A DNA stretch of 64,000 nucleotides, from NCBI RefSeq assembly GCF_004114535.1, contig NZ_LBJC01000024.1:1-64000 (forward strand). The letters are read 5' to 3'. Under the pieces are notes generated by a model. That model was not told the origin of the DNA, ran no database searches, and was given only the letters and a program-made list of their open reading frames with translations. Position 1 is the stretch's first letter. Each line of letters opens with the position of its first letter. Of this stretch, positions 16,570 to 24,534 are shown in pieces. This DNA comes from Bradyrhizobium nanningense. Lineage in GTDB: Bacteria; Pseudomonadota; Alphaproteobacteria; Rhizobiales; Xanthobacteraceae. Made by a program: the position numbers and the translations under genes.

Positions 16570-17196
16570 TCAATCCAGCTTCGCCTCCATGCCCCGCTTC
16601 ACCGCCGGACGAGCCATCAGGGCCTCATACCAGCGCTTGACGTTGGGGAAGTCGGCCAGATCAACCTTGTGGCGAGGGTGGCGCCAGGCCCAGCCCAGGA
16701 TGGCAAAATCGGCAATCGAGAGGTCGCCGGCGACGAAGTCGTGGTCCGCCAGTCGGCGGTCGAGCACGCCGTAGAGCCGGCGCGTCTCCGCCATGTAGCG
16801 CTTCAGGCCGTAGGCGCGGTCCTGCTCGTTCTCGAGTGCGATAAAATGATGCACCTGGCCGGGCATCGGGCCGAAGCCGCCCATCTGCCACATCAGCCAT
16901 TCGTAGACGGGGATACGCGCGGAAAGCGATTTCGGCAGGAATTTGCCGGACTTTTCACCGAGATAGAGCAGGATCGCGCCGGATTCGAAGATGCTGATTG
17001 GCTTGCCGTCCGGACCTTCGGCGTCGACGATGGCGGGGATCTTGTTGTTCGGGGACAGCTTCAGGAACTCGGGCGCCATCTGCTCGCCCTTGGTGATGTT
17101 CACCGGGATCACCGTGTAGGGCAGCCCCATCTCCTCAAGCGCGACCGAGATCTTGCGGCCGTTCGGCGTGTTCCAGGTGTGCAGCTCGATGGTCAT
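16570..17196 (-). CDS. Glutathione S-transferase family protein
   Basis: 208 aa. An N-terminal thioredoxin fold contains TWNTPNGRKISVALEEMGL, the motif of the YfcG/Ure2-like (Nu-class) GSTs that act as disulfide-bond oxidoreductases, and the glutathione-binding FESGAILLYL. An alpha-helical C-terminal domain with the N-cap box LSIADFAILGWAWRH follows. Two ATGs six bases apart compete (17202 and 17196); AAGGAA sits about 7 bases before the ATG at 17196, which I chose. Divergent from pyrE. Confidence 0.9.
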   Translation of the reverse strand: MTIELHTWNTPNGRKISVALEEMGLPYTVIPVNITKGEQMAPEFLKLSPNNKIPAIVDAEGPDGKPISIFESGAILLYLGEKSGKFLPKSLSARIPVYEWLMWQMGGFGPMPGQVHHFIALENEQDRAYGLKRYMAETRRLYGVLDRRLADHDFVAGDLSIADFAILGWAWRHPRHKVDLADFPNVKRWYEALMARPAVKRGMEAKLD

Positions 17197-17380
17197 TCCC
17201 ATTTCCTTCCCGAGGAGGCGTCGCGCCCGATCTGGGCTCTCAACTACTCCAGATGGTTGCGGCCCCACAACCGGCGGCCCGGGATGGCCGATCCCTGTTG
17301 ACGAGGGACGCTCCCTCTGGAATGTCGCAGCCGTCGCGGATAAATTCCGCCTCCTCCAAAAAGCTGTTCGAGGGACCGCC

Positions 17381-17944
17381 GTGTCGAAATCCGCCTCCCG
17401 CGCCCGCCTGTTCGAAATCATCCGCCGGCGCTCATTCGGCCGCGGCGAGGTGACGCTCGCGTCGGGCCGCAAGAGCGATTTCTACTTCAACCTCAAGCCG
17501 ACCATGCTCGACCCTGAGGGGGCGACCCTACTCGCCGAGCTCACTTACGAGGCGTTGAAGGACGACAATCTCGATTTCATCGGCGGCCTCGAGATGGGCG
17601 CGGTACCGCTCGCCGGGGCGCTGGCGCAGATCTCCTGGATCAAGGGCCATCCGATCGCGGCATTCTTCGTACGCAAGAAGCCGAAAGAGCACGGCGCGAA
17701 GCTCGCGATCGAGGGCCTGCCAAAGGGCGAGACGCTGGCAGGCAAGCGCGTCGTGATCGTCGAGGACGTCACCACGACAGGTGGCTCGGCGATGAAGGCG
17801 GTGGAATCCGTGCGCGAGACCGGCGCCGAGGTGGTGCTGGTGCTGACCATGGTCGACCGCGAGGAAGGCGCCACCGACACGTTCGGCGCGGCCGGCCTGC
17901 CGTTCCGCTCGCTGTACAAGGCCTCGGAGTTCTTGAAGGCTTAG
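17381..17944 (+). CDS. pyrE: Orotate phosphoribosyltransferase
   Basis: 187 aa enzyme making orotidine 5'-phosphate from orotate and PRPP in pyrimidine synthesis. The PRPP-binding loop is VVIVEDVTTTGGSAMKAVES near residues 122-141. The flexible catalytic loop RKKPKEHGAK with its Lys residues is present, and the N-terminal LASGRKSDFYF block is typical. The start is GTG at 17381, preceded by GAGGG at 6 bases; the frame is open further upstream but without family similarity. pyrD of the same pathway lies separately at 33189. Confidence 0.95.
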   Translation: MSKSASRARLFEIIRRRSFGRGEVTLASGRKSDFYFNLKPTMLDPEGATLLAELTYEALKDDNLDFIGGLEMGAVPLAGALAQISWIKGHPIAAFFVRKKPKEHGAKLAIEGLPKGETLAGKRVVIVEDVTTTGGSAMKAVESVRETGAEVVLVLTMVDREEGATDTFGAAGLPFRSLYKASEFLKA

Positions 17945-17949
17945 AGCTC

Positions 17950-18102
17950 TCGTGTCCCGGGCGCGGCGCAGCGTTCCGGCGATGCGCAGCATCGTCCGGT
18001 ACGGTGCGACGCTGAACCGGGACCCAGCTTGCTCACCATCGGCAGGGGCCCCGGCTCTGCAGCGCACCGCTGAAGGAGCGCGGCGCTGCGTCCGGGGCAC
18101 GA
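17950..18102. repeat. Intergenic palindromic repeat, family B, copy 1
   Basis: About 150 bp starting TCGTGTCCCGGGCGCGGCGC and ending TGCGTCCGGGGCACGA, with GGGCCCCGGCTCTGCAGCGC-type sequence in the middle. Inverted ends frame an internal CCGGCTCTGCAGCGCACCGC block. Copies occur at 19036-19150 and 34294-34434. Confidence 0.8.
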
Positions 18103-18209
18103 GACCAACTCTCCCTCAACCGCTCATTTACCATCGCGCTCTATGGTGAATCATGTGCTGAGATCCCCTGGGGTCCCGGTCGGTTTGATAGCGTCGGGTG
18201 GAGTGAGCG

Positions 18210-19031
18210 TTGCGTACAGTCCTGTCCCATGCGCGCCGGCGGCGTCGCGCGATGCTTGTGGCCGCCACGCTTGCGGCACCGCTGCTCGCGGCTCCAGCCC
18301 CGGTTTCGGCCGAAGGCCTGTTCGACTTCTTCTTCGGCGGCATGCAGCAGCAGCGTCCGCAGCGCGAGGTGCCGCAGCAGGCGAGCTCCTACGCCGATCC
18401 CTTCACCGGGCAACAGAACGCGGCAACCCCGCAATATGTGCCACCGACCCGCGCGGCAGCGGCCGGCGGCTCCGGCCCGGCCTTCTGCGTGCGCAGTTGC
18501 GACGGCAAATATTTTCCGCTGATGCGCGGCCTCGCCTCGCCCGCGCAGATGTGTCAGGCGTTCTGTCCCGCCACCGCGACCAAGGTCTATTTCGGCTCCT
18601 CGATCGACGGTGCCGCCTCACAGACCGGCGAGCGCTACGCCGACAGCGAGAACGCGTTCGCCTACCGCAAGGCGTTGCGCGCCGATTGCACCTGCAACGG
18701 CCGCGAGCCGGTCGGTCTTGCTCCGGTCGATCTCGCACTGGACTCCTCGCTGAAGGCCGGCGACGTGATTGCCACCACTGACGGCCTTGTCGCCTATACC
18801 GGCATCCGCGTCGGCAACGATCAGGCTGCGGACTTCACCCCGGTCGCCTCCTATCCCGGCCTCACCGCCCAGGTCCGCGCCCGCCTCGGCGAAATGAAGG
18901 TGGCGCCGGTGCGGGCAGAGACGGTATCGGCGGACACGCCTGCTGCGGAGATCGTGCGTGAGACGCTGCCCAATGTGACGGCGCCAAAGACGACGGCGCA
19001 GAAATCGGCGAAGCGGGCGGGGCTGGAGTAG
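18210..19031 (+). CDS. DUF2865 domain-containing secreted protein
   Basis: 273 aa protein with an Arg-rich N-terminus and hydrophobic signal segment (LVAATLAAPLLAAPAPVSAEG), so likely exported to the periplasm. Its core has paired cysteines (FCVRSCDGKYFPL, MCQAFCPATATKVYFGSSID and DCTCNG), the pattern of the DUF2865 family found in Bradyrhizobium and relatives. The C-terminus is Ala/Thr/Lys-rich. The open frame starts with TTG at 18210; ATG at 18252 would shorten the signal peptide and cannot be excluded. Function unknown. Confidence 0.82.
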   Translation: MRTVLSHARRRRRAMLVAATLAAPLLAAPAPVSAEGLFDFFFGGMQQQRPQREVPQQASSYADPFTGQQNAATPQYVPPTRAAAAGGSGPAFCVRSCDGKYFPLMRGLASPAQMCQAFCPATATKVYFGSSIDGAASQTGERYADSENAFAYRKALRADCTCNGREPVGLAPVDLALDSSLKAGDVIATTDGLVAYTGIRVGNDQAADFTPVASYPGLTAQVRARLGEMKVAPVRAETVSADTPAAEIVRETLPNVTAPKTTAQKSAKRAGLE

Positions 19032-19035
19032 CTCT

Positions 19036-19150
19036 CGTGTCCCGGACGGCGGCGCAGCGCGAAGCGATGCGACGCTGAGCCGGGACTCAGCTCTTCTGGG
19101 CCCCGGCTCTGCAGCGCACCGCTGGCGCGATGCGCTTTGTCCGGGGCACG
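19036..19150. repeat. Intergenic palindromic repeat, family B, copy 2
   Basis: About 115 bp between convergent genes: starts CGTGTCCCGGACGGCGGCGC and ends TTTGTCCGGGGCACGG, with GGCCCCGGCTCTGCAGCGCA inside. Same order of blocks as 17950-18102 but shorter. Confidence 0.8.
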
Positions 19151-19154
19151 GCGA

Positions 19155-19586
19155 TCACCTTCCGATGATCACCCCGATCACGTTCGGCGCCGCCAGATAT
19201 TTCTCCTCGATCGCCGCGCGCGCAGCGGCGCGGTTCTCCGGCGTCAAGAGGCCGCGCTTCTCGGCCAGGATCATCCAGCAAAAACCCCACCAGTCGGTCA
19301 GCATGCCCTGATCGCCAACGAGGTCATAGCCCTGCTCGGCCGCGAAGATGCGCGCCTGCGCTTCGTCCAGCGTGTCGAGAAACAGATGATCCTCGACCGA
19401 GAACAGATCGTCGCTGACGTCATCGATGGTGTAGCCCCAGATCGACTGGCACACCGCGTTGAACTCGCGGTCGAACTGGTCGTCGTCGATCCTCTGGCGC
19501 CGCGCCGCCTGATGCAGCCGCGACAGCGAGCGCGCGAAATCGGCGATCCGGGTGAGGGCAAATTGATCGAAGGCGATGGTGGACAT
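19155..19586 (-). CDS. Hypothetical protein
   Basis: 143 aa, acidic in its middle, with no signal peptide or membrane helix. I do not recognise the family. Visible features are an Arg-rich stretch near residues 27-33, two clusters of Asp (RIDDDQFDREF and IDDVSDDLF) and a Trp-rich segment (TDWWGFCWMIL) near residues 98-108. Codon use matches neighbouring genes and the ATG at 19586 gives a compact frame, so it is probably real. It is convergent with the DUF2865 gene. Confidence 0.65.
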   Translation of the reverse strand: MSTIAFDQFALTRIADFARSLSRLHQAARRQRIDDDQFDREFNAVCQSIWGYTIDDVSDDLFSVEDHLFLDTLDEAQARIFAAEQGYDLVGDQGMLTDWWGFCWMILAEKRGLLTPENRAAARAAIEEKYLAAPNVIGVIIGR

Positions 19587-19886
19587 CTAGTCCTCGCAAA
19601 GTCTGACAGACGCTAGATATTGTGTCGGCATTGCGCCGAATCACAATGATATATCAAAGACTTGCTAAAGTGTTCTTAATTTGTTCCGGACTCGACAAGG
19701 ATCGCCGCTAAGCTCGTCTCGGATCGCGGAATCGAAAGGGGCCGCCTCGCAGCGACCCCTTGCCGGTTACAATCTTGTTCGGGATCAGAAATTCCAGCCC
19801 CGGCAAGCGTCACGCTAGAGCCGGCAACAGACTTGGGCGATTCCGGAAAACTACCGAACGCAGTGCTGTCCTAATTTCCGCGGGGC
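19587..19886. other. Intergenic region, no gene seen
   Basis: 300 bases between the start of the unknown gene at 19155-19586 and the end of pdeM, both minus strand. The part around 19640-19690 is AT-rich (ATGATATATCAAAGACTTGC) and probably holds the promoter of the unknown gene. I see no ORF, RNA or strong hairpin. Confidence 0.6.
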
Positions 19887-20558
19887 TCAATAGCAGCGCG
19901 AGGCCGCAATGGCGTGGACGCGGCGGTCGCCGAGCAGATGGGCGACGAAGCCATTGGCCGGAAAGATCTTTGCGAATGCCGCGTCGCGGATGCTGAGGCC
20001 GCCGGCATAGGCGCCGAACGCCGGCATCACCGCGCGCATCCCATCGGAGGCGAAGCAGCGGCGCTCCATCGAACGGCCGCGCGCGGAGACGCGCGCTTTG
20101 GGATGGAGATGGCCGGCGATCTCGCCGTGTGCACCGGTCGGCTCGTGACGGAAGGTGATCGGGCCGATCGCGACCTCGCCCGTGACGGTGCCGCCAAGAT
20201 CGCGCGGCAGCGCCGGATCGTGGTTGCCGGAGATCCAGATCCAGTCGCGCCCGGTCTGCAGCGCGGCGACGGCATCGCGATCCTCTGCGGACAACCGCTC
20301 ATGCGCGCTACGATCGTGAAAACTGTCGCCGAGCGCGATGACAATGCGCGGGTCATGGCGGGCGATCACCGCAGCGAGACGGCTCAGCGTCGCAGCGGTA
20401 TCGTAAGGCGGCAGCAGCACGCCGCGCATGGCGAAGCTGGAGCCTTTCTCCAGATGCAGGTCGGAGACGACGAGCAGGCGCTGCTCGTCCCAGAACAGCG
20501 CGCCGGACAGATCGGCGGCGAAAGTCACATCGCTGATAGTGACGGTGGACACGCGCAT
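19887..20558 (-). CDS. pdeM: Ligase-associated DNA damage response endonuclease PdeM
   Basis: 223 aa calcineurin-like metallophosphoesterase. Metal-binding motifs in order: SDLHLEKG, GDSFHD, SGNHD and GHLHPK. The SSFAMRGVLLPPYDT segment after the first motif is typical of the PdeM group that travels with an Lhr-like helicase, an ATP-dependent ligase and an MBL exonuclease. The helicase gene ends 53 bases upstream, so the two are likely one transcript. The frame also allows a GTG start at 20597; I prefer ATG 20558, which begins just before conserved sequence. Ligase and exonuclease partners are not adjacent here but at 37128-39820. Confidence 0.9.
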   Translation of the reverse strand: MRVSTVTISDVTFAADLSGALFWDEQRLLVVSDLHLEKGSSFAMRGVLLPPYDTAATLSRLAAVIARHDPRIVIALGDSFHDRSAHERLSAEDRDAVAALQTGRDWIWISGNHDPALPRDLGGTVTGEVAIGPITFRHEPTGAHGEIAGHLHPKARVSARGRSMERRCFASDGMRAVMPAFGAYAGGLSIRDAAFAKIFPANGFVAHLLGDRRVHAIAASRCY

Positions 20559-20611
20559 GTCGTCGACATCCCCCGAAACCTGCGCCCCTGCCCTCACGTC
20601 GAAACCTGCTT

Positions 20612-23200
20612 CTATCCCATCGCCTCTTTGACGAGCTCATCGGCGGCTTCGGCCAAGAGCTCGTCTGCAGCTTCGCCATAAACTGACTCGCGGCCGATTT
20701 CCAGCATGACGGGGACGGCGAGCGGCGAAACGCGGTCGAGTTCCCGGAGCGTGATGCGCCCCTGGATGCGCATCAGCATGTCGCTGAGGCGGCGCAGATC
20801 GAGCAGGCCGGTGGCGGCATCGGCGCGCGCGGCGCGCAGCAGGACGTGATCGGCCTGGTGCTTGCGTAGCACGTCATAGACGAGATCGGTCGAGAACAGC
20901 ACCTGGCGGCGACTCTTCTCTTCGCCGGTGTGGCGACGCGCGATCAGGCCGGAGATGATCGCGCAATTGCGGAAGGTGCGCTTCATCAAAGCCGATTCGG
21001 CGAGCCAGGCTTCGAGATCGTCGCCGAGCATATCGGGGTCAAACAGCGCGTCGAGGTCGATGCGGCCGTCGCGGATCATGACGGACATGTCGCCGAGCGC
21101 CCAGACCGCGATTGCGTATTCGTTGGCGACGAAGCCGAGCGGCCGGGCGCGGGCGCGCTCCAGGCGGCGCGTCAGCAGCATGCCGAGAGTCTGGTGCGCG
21201 AGGCGGCCTTCGAACGGATAGCAGACCAGATAATGCTTGTTGGCGCGCGGAAAGCTCTCGACCAGAAGCTCGCGCACCGCCGGCACGCGCGAGACGTCCT
21301 TTTGCAGCGACAGCCAGTCGCGCACCTGCTCCGGCAAGCCGCCCCACGCGCGGCCGTCATCGAGCAGGCGGCGCACGCGCTCGGCGAGATAGGTCGAGAG
21401 CGGAAACTTGCCGCCCATATAGGACGGCACCTTCGGGTCCTTGTCATGGGCCCGCGAGACGTAGACCTGATCCTCGACCAGGGTCTCGTAGCGCACCACT
21501 TCGCCCGAGAACACGAACGTATCACCGGGGCTCAAGCCCTCGATGAAGGCTTCCTCGATCTCGCCGAGCAGCCGGCCGCCGCGCGCAATCACGCCGGTCG
21601 ATCCGCCTGCTTTTCCTGCACCGCCGGCGCGCGAGCGCACCAGCCGTACCTTTAGCATGTCGTCCTCGACGATGGTGCCGACATTCATCCGGTAGCTCTG
21701 CCGCACCTTGGGATTGGCGACGCGCCAGCGCCCTTCCTTGTCCTGCTTGATGCGGGCGAAGCGCTCATAGGTCTTCAGCGCGTAGCCGCCGGAGGCGACG
21801 AAATCGACGACGTCGTCGAAATCCTGCCGCGACAGATCGGCGTAAGGCGCGGCGGTGCGAACCTCGGCATAGAGTTCATCGGAGAGGAACGGCTCGCCGC
21901 AGGCACAGCCCAGCACATGCTGGGCCAATACGTCGAGCGCCCCCGTGCGCAAGGGCGGCGTGTCCTGCGCGTTCTCGGCGATGGCGTCGATGGCGACGCG
22001 GCACTCCAGCACTTCGAAACGGTTGGCTGGCACCAGTACCGCGCGCGAGGCCTCGTCGAGACGGTGATTGGCGCGGCCGATCCGCTGCATCAGGCGCGAG
22101 GAGCCCTTGGGCGCGCCGATATTGACGACGAGATCGACATCGCCCCAGTCGACGCCGAGGTCGAGCGAGGAGGTGCAGACCACGCCGCGCAGCCTGCCCG
22201 CCGACATCGCGTCTTCGACCTTGCGACGCTGGGCGACGTCGAGCGAGCCGTGATGCAGCGCGATGGCGAGGCCGTCGTCGTTCATGCTCCAGAGATTCTG
22301 GAACAGCATCTCGGCCTGACTGCGGGTGTTGACGAAGATCAGCGTGGTCTTGTTCGCCTTGATCAGCTCGTAGATCTCAGGGAGCGCGTGGCGCGCGCTG
22401 TGGCCGGCCCAGGGCAGGCGCTCGCGCGTGTCGAGCATCTCGACCTCGGGCGGCGCGGCACCGCCGGCGACGACGATATCGGCGGCTCGCTCCTGGCCGC
22501 CAGGCTGCGGCACCAGGAAGCGCGCGAGCTGCTCCGGCTCGGCCACGGTTGCCGACAGGCCGATCGCGCGCAGCTGTGGCGCCAGCCGCCACAGCCGCGC
22601 GAGCCCAAGCGAGAGCAGATCGCCGCGCTTGGACGTCACCAGCGCATGCAATTCGTCCAGCACGATGCGCTTCAAGGAGGAAAACAGAAACGGCGCGTCG
22701 TCGGAGGACAGCAGCAGCGCAAGCTGCTCGGGCGTCGTCAGCAACACGTCCGGCGGATAGCGGCGCTGCCGCTGGCGCCGTGACACCGGCGTGTCGCCGG
22801 TGCGGGTTTCGACCTTGATCGGCAGCGCCATCTCCGCGATCGGCCGCTCCAGGTTGCGCGCGATGTCGACCGCCAGCGCCTTGAGCGGCGAGATGTAGAG
22901 CGTGTGCAGGCCGCCGGAACGTTGCACGCTGCGGCCGGTGGAGACGAGGCTTTGCTTCGCACCCGCCTTCCGTTCGGCCGCCTCGGTCGACAGCTCCACC
23001 AGGGTCGGCAGAAATCCCGCCAGCGTCTTGCCGGCGCCGGTCGGTGCGATCAGCAGGGCGCTAGCGTCCTCACGCGCCTTCTCCAGCAGCGCCAATTGAT
23101 GCGCGCGCGGCGACCAACCCCGGGCCACGAACCATTGCTGGAAGCGGCTTGGCAGCAGCGTGGTCGGCTCGACCGATGTTTGGAGGGTACGGGGCGGCAC
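20612..23200 (-). CDS. Ligase-associated DNA damage response DEXH box helicase
   Basis: 862 aa Lhr-like superfamily 2 helicase. Walker A is APTGAGKTLAGFLP near residues 52-65, the DExH box is VLDELHALVTSKRGD, motif III GLSATVAEPEQL, and motif VI lies in QRIGRANHRLDEAS. The Lhr-type C-terminal region with a winged-helix module follows. It pairs with PdeM downstream. In other proteobacteria the ligase and MBL exonuclease genes are in the same cluster; here they lie about 14 kb away. The start is GTG at 23200, and no convincing ribosome site marks it, so the first residues are uncertain. Confidence 0.93.
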   Translation of the reverse strand: MPPRTLQTSVEPTTLLPSRFQQWFVARGWSPRAHQLALLEKAREDASALLIAPTGAGKTLAGFLPTLVELSTEAAERKAGAKQSLVSTGRSVQRSGGLHTLYISPLKALAVDIARNLERPIAEMALPIKVETRTGDTPVSRRQRQRRYPPDVLLTTPEQLALLLSSDDAPFLFSSLKRIVLDELHALVTSKRGDLLSLGLARLWRLAPQLRAIGLSATVAEPEQLARFLVPQPGGQERAADIVVAGGAAPPEVEMLDTRERLPWAGHSARHALPEIYELIKANKTTLIFVNTRSQAEMLFQNLWSMNDDGLAIALHHGSLDVAQRRKVEDAMSAGRLRGVVCTSSLDLGVDWGDVDLVVNIGAPKGSSRLMQRIGRANHRLDEASRAVLVPANRFEVLECRVAIDAIAENAQDTPPLRTGALDVLAQHVLGCACGEPFLSDELYAEVRTAAPYADLSRQDFDDVVDFVASGGYALKTYERFARIKQDKEGRWRVANPKVRQSYRMNVGTIVEDDMLKVRLVRSRAGGAGKAGGSTGVIARGGRLLGEIEEAFIEGLSPGDTFVFSGEVVRYETLVEDQVYVSRAHDKDPKVPSYMGGKFPLSTYLAERVRRLLDDGRAWGGLPEQVRDWLSLQKDVSRVPAVRELLVESFPRANKHYLVCYPFEGRLAHQTLGMLLTRRLERARARPLGFVANEYAIAVWALGDMSVMIRDGRIDLDALFDPDMLGDDLEAWLAESALMKRTFRNCAIISGLIARRHTGEEKSRRQVLFSTDLVYDVLRKHQADHVLLRAARADAATGLLDLRRLSDMLMRIQGRITLRELDRVSPLAVPVMLEIGRESVYGEAADELLAEAADELVKEAMG

Positions 23201-23297
23201 AACATGACAGGTAAGCCGTAGGGATGGCTTCGTCGAGGGGGCCTGCCCTCCCGGCCCGCACGAGGAGGGTTATCGCATATGAAGACTATCTCTGCGG

Positions 23298-23431
23298 CCA
23301 TCCTTCGAGACGCCCGCCTTCGGCGGGCCCTCAGGATGAGGACGGAGTGTGCGGCACCAGTTTCAACAGTCCGCGATGCCGCTGAGCCTCATCCTGAGGA
23401 GACCGCGAAGCGGCCGTCTCGAAGGACGAGG
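23298..23431. repeat. Intergenic palindromic repeat, family E
   Basis: Ends are inverted copies: CCATCCTTCGAGACGCCCGC at the left and GGCCGTCTCGAAGGACGAGG at the right, with CCCTCAGGATGAGGACGG and GAGCCTCATCCTGAGGAGAC as inner inverted arms. This sits in the 299-base gap between the SnoaL-like gene and the helicase; no gene is seen in that gap. Confidence 0.85.
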
Positions 23432-23499
23432 CGCGCGCTCCGGAGCCGCTGAGACCATATGCGTCACCCTCCCCGCCTGCGCAACGAAGGTCCGCAGTC

Positions 23500-23865
23500 T
23501 TACGCCCCGGCCGGCACCTGATCGAGGAATCCGGTCACGCTTCTGATGCGGCCGTCCTTCAGCACGGCGAAATCAGTGCCCTTGATCGGGCTATCGGCGC
23601 CGTCGGGACCGAGTCCCCAGGAAAAGCGGATGTGGTCGCCGAAGCCGTTGGGCTCGCCGATCAGGCGGAATTTGAAATCGGGAAAGCGCTGCTGCACGCC
23701 GGCGACCAGCGCCTCGATGCCGTCGCGGCCGTCGCCCTTCATCAAGGGATCGACATAGCTCGCATCATTCGTCCAGTTTTCGCTGAGCAGCTCGCGGCGT
23801 CGGGCGGCGGTGCGCTCGTTCCAGAGCTCGATGTAGCGGCGGGCGATGGTGACGGGGTCGGTCAT
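23500..23865 (-). CDS. SnoaL-like / nuclear transport factor 2-fold protein
   Basis: 121 aa small protein with the NTF2-like pattern: an N-terminal helix (ITIARRYIELWNERTAARRR type), a WTNDASYVDPLMKGDGRDGI segment, and beta strands ending in FLDQVP. Such folds include isomerases, hydrolases and uncharacterised proteins. No catalytic residues can be assigned. The ATG at 23865 is preceded by GGAGAGCACC. It appears monocistronic. Confidence 0.8.
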   Translation of the reverse strand: MTDPVTIARRYIELWNERTAARRRELLSENWTNDASYVDPLMKGDGRDGIEALVAGVQQRFPDFKFRLIGEPNGFGDHIRFSWGLGPDGADSPIKGTDFAVLKDGRIRSVTGFLDQVPAGA

Positions 23866-24017
23866 GGTGCTCTCCTTCGATGGCGCCGTATTCGGCTCAC
23901 CGTCACTATCGGAGGTTCACGCGCGTCGATCGATTACCTCGCAGGTCATCGCTGCGCAAAAAAAGAGCGCGATGATGTTGTCATCGCGCTCCGTTCGCAT
24001 GGAATTGGTCGTGAAGA

Positions 24018-24368
24018 CTACTTCGCCGCCGTCACCATGATCTCGACGGTGTATTGCGGCGCCGCCAGCTTGGCTTCGACCGTGGCGCGCGCCGGGGTAT
24101 TGCCGGGCGACACCCAGGCGTCCCACACCGCATTCATCTCGCCGAAGGTCTTCATGTCGGTGATGTAGATCGTGGCCGAGAGCAGCTTCGACTTGTCGGT
24201 GCCGGCCTTGGCGAGATGACTGTCGATGGTCGCCAGGATGTCCTGGGTCTGCTTCGTCACGCTTTCGCCGGCGGCCTTGGTAGCGACGACGCCGGCGAGA
24301 TAGACGGTGTTGCCGTGCACGACGACCTGGCTCATGCGCGGGCCGGTTTCAAAACGCTCAATGCTCAT
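24018..24368 (-). CDS. RidA-family enamine/imine deaminase
   Basis: 116 aa YjgF/YER057c/UK114 protein; family members hydrolyse reactive 2-aminoacrylate-type enamines. The sequence shows VVVHGNTVYLAGVVA, the QTQDILATIDSHLAKAGTDK helix and the C-terminal GNTPARATVEAKLAAPQYTV block, in which the conserved Arg of PARATV binds the carboxylate in characterised members. The start is ATG 24368 with GAGGAG 6 bases upstream; the longer frame from 24479 runs through a direct-repeat region and has no family match. Confidence 0.9.
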   Translation of the reverse strand: MSIERFETGPRMSQVVVHGNTVYLAGVVATKAAGESVTKQTQDILATIDSHLAKAGTDKSKLLSATIYITDMKTFGEMNAVWDAWVSPGNTPARATVEAKLAAPQYTVEIMVTAAK

Positions 24369-24433
24369 TGGGATCTCCTCACTGGAATGGCGGCCCTGTC
24401 TAGCCCAGCACCTTGCGCTCTGCCACCCCCGGT

Positions 24434-24483
24434 ACGCATGCGTGGCCCGGCACGCATGCGTGGCCGAACGCGCATGCATGTCC
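24434..24483. repeat. Three tandem 18-bp repeats with an ACGCATGCGT core
   Basis: ACGCATGCGTGGCC occurs at 24434-24447 and 24452-24465, and a diverged third copy (GCGCATGCATGTCC) at 24470-24483, giving an 18-base period. Each core is a palindrome. They lie about 65-115 bases upstream of the RidA gene, a plausible operator position. Confidence 0.7.
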
Positions 24484-24534
24484 AGTCAGATTTACATCCC
24501 GGTCGGGCGATGAGTGGCGCAGCGCGGGATGCGG

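Noticed and set aside
19036..19150. Small RNA gene in the family B palindrome
   Set aside because: Structured, but repeated elsewhere with length variation and no promoter or T-run terminator; better treated as a repeat.
24434..24483. CRISPR array
   Set aside because: Only three short tandem units with an 18-base period and no unique spacers of spacer length; no cas genes.
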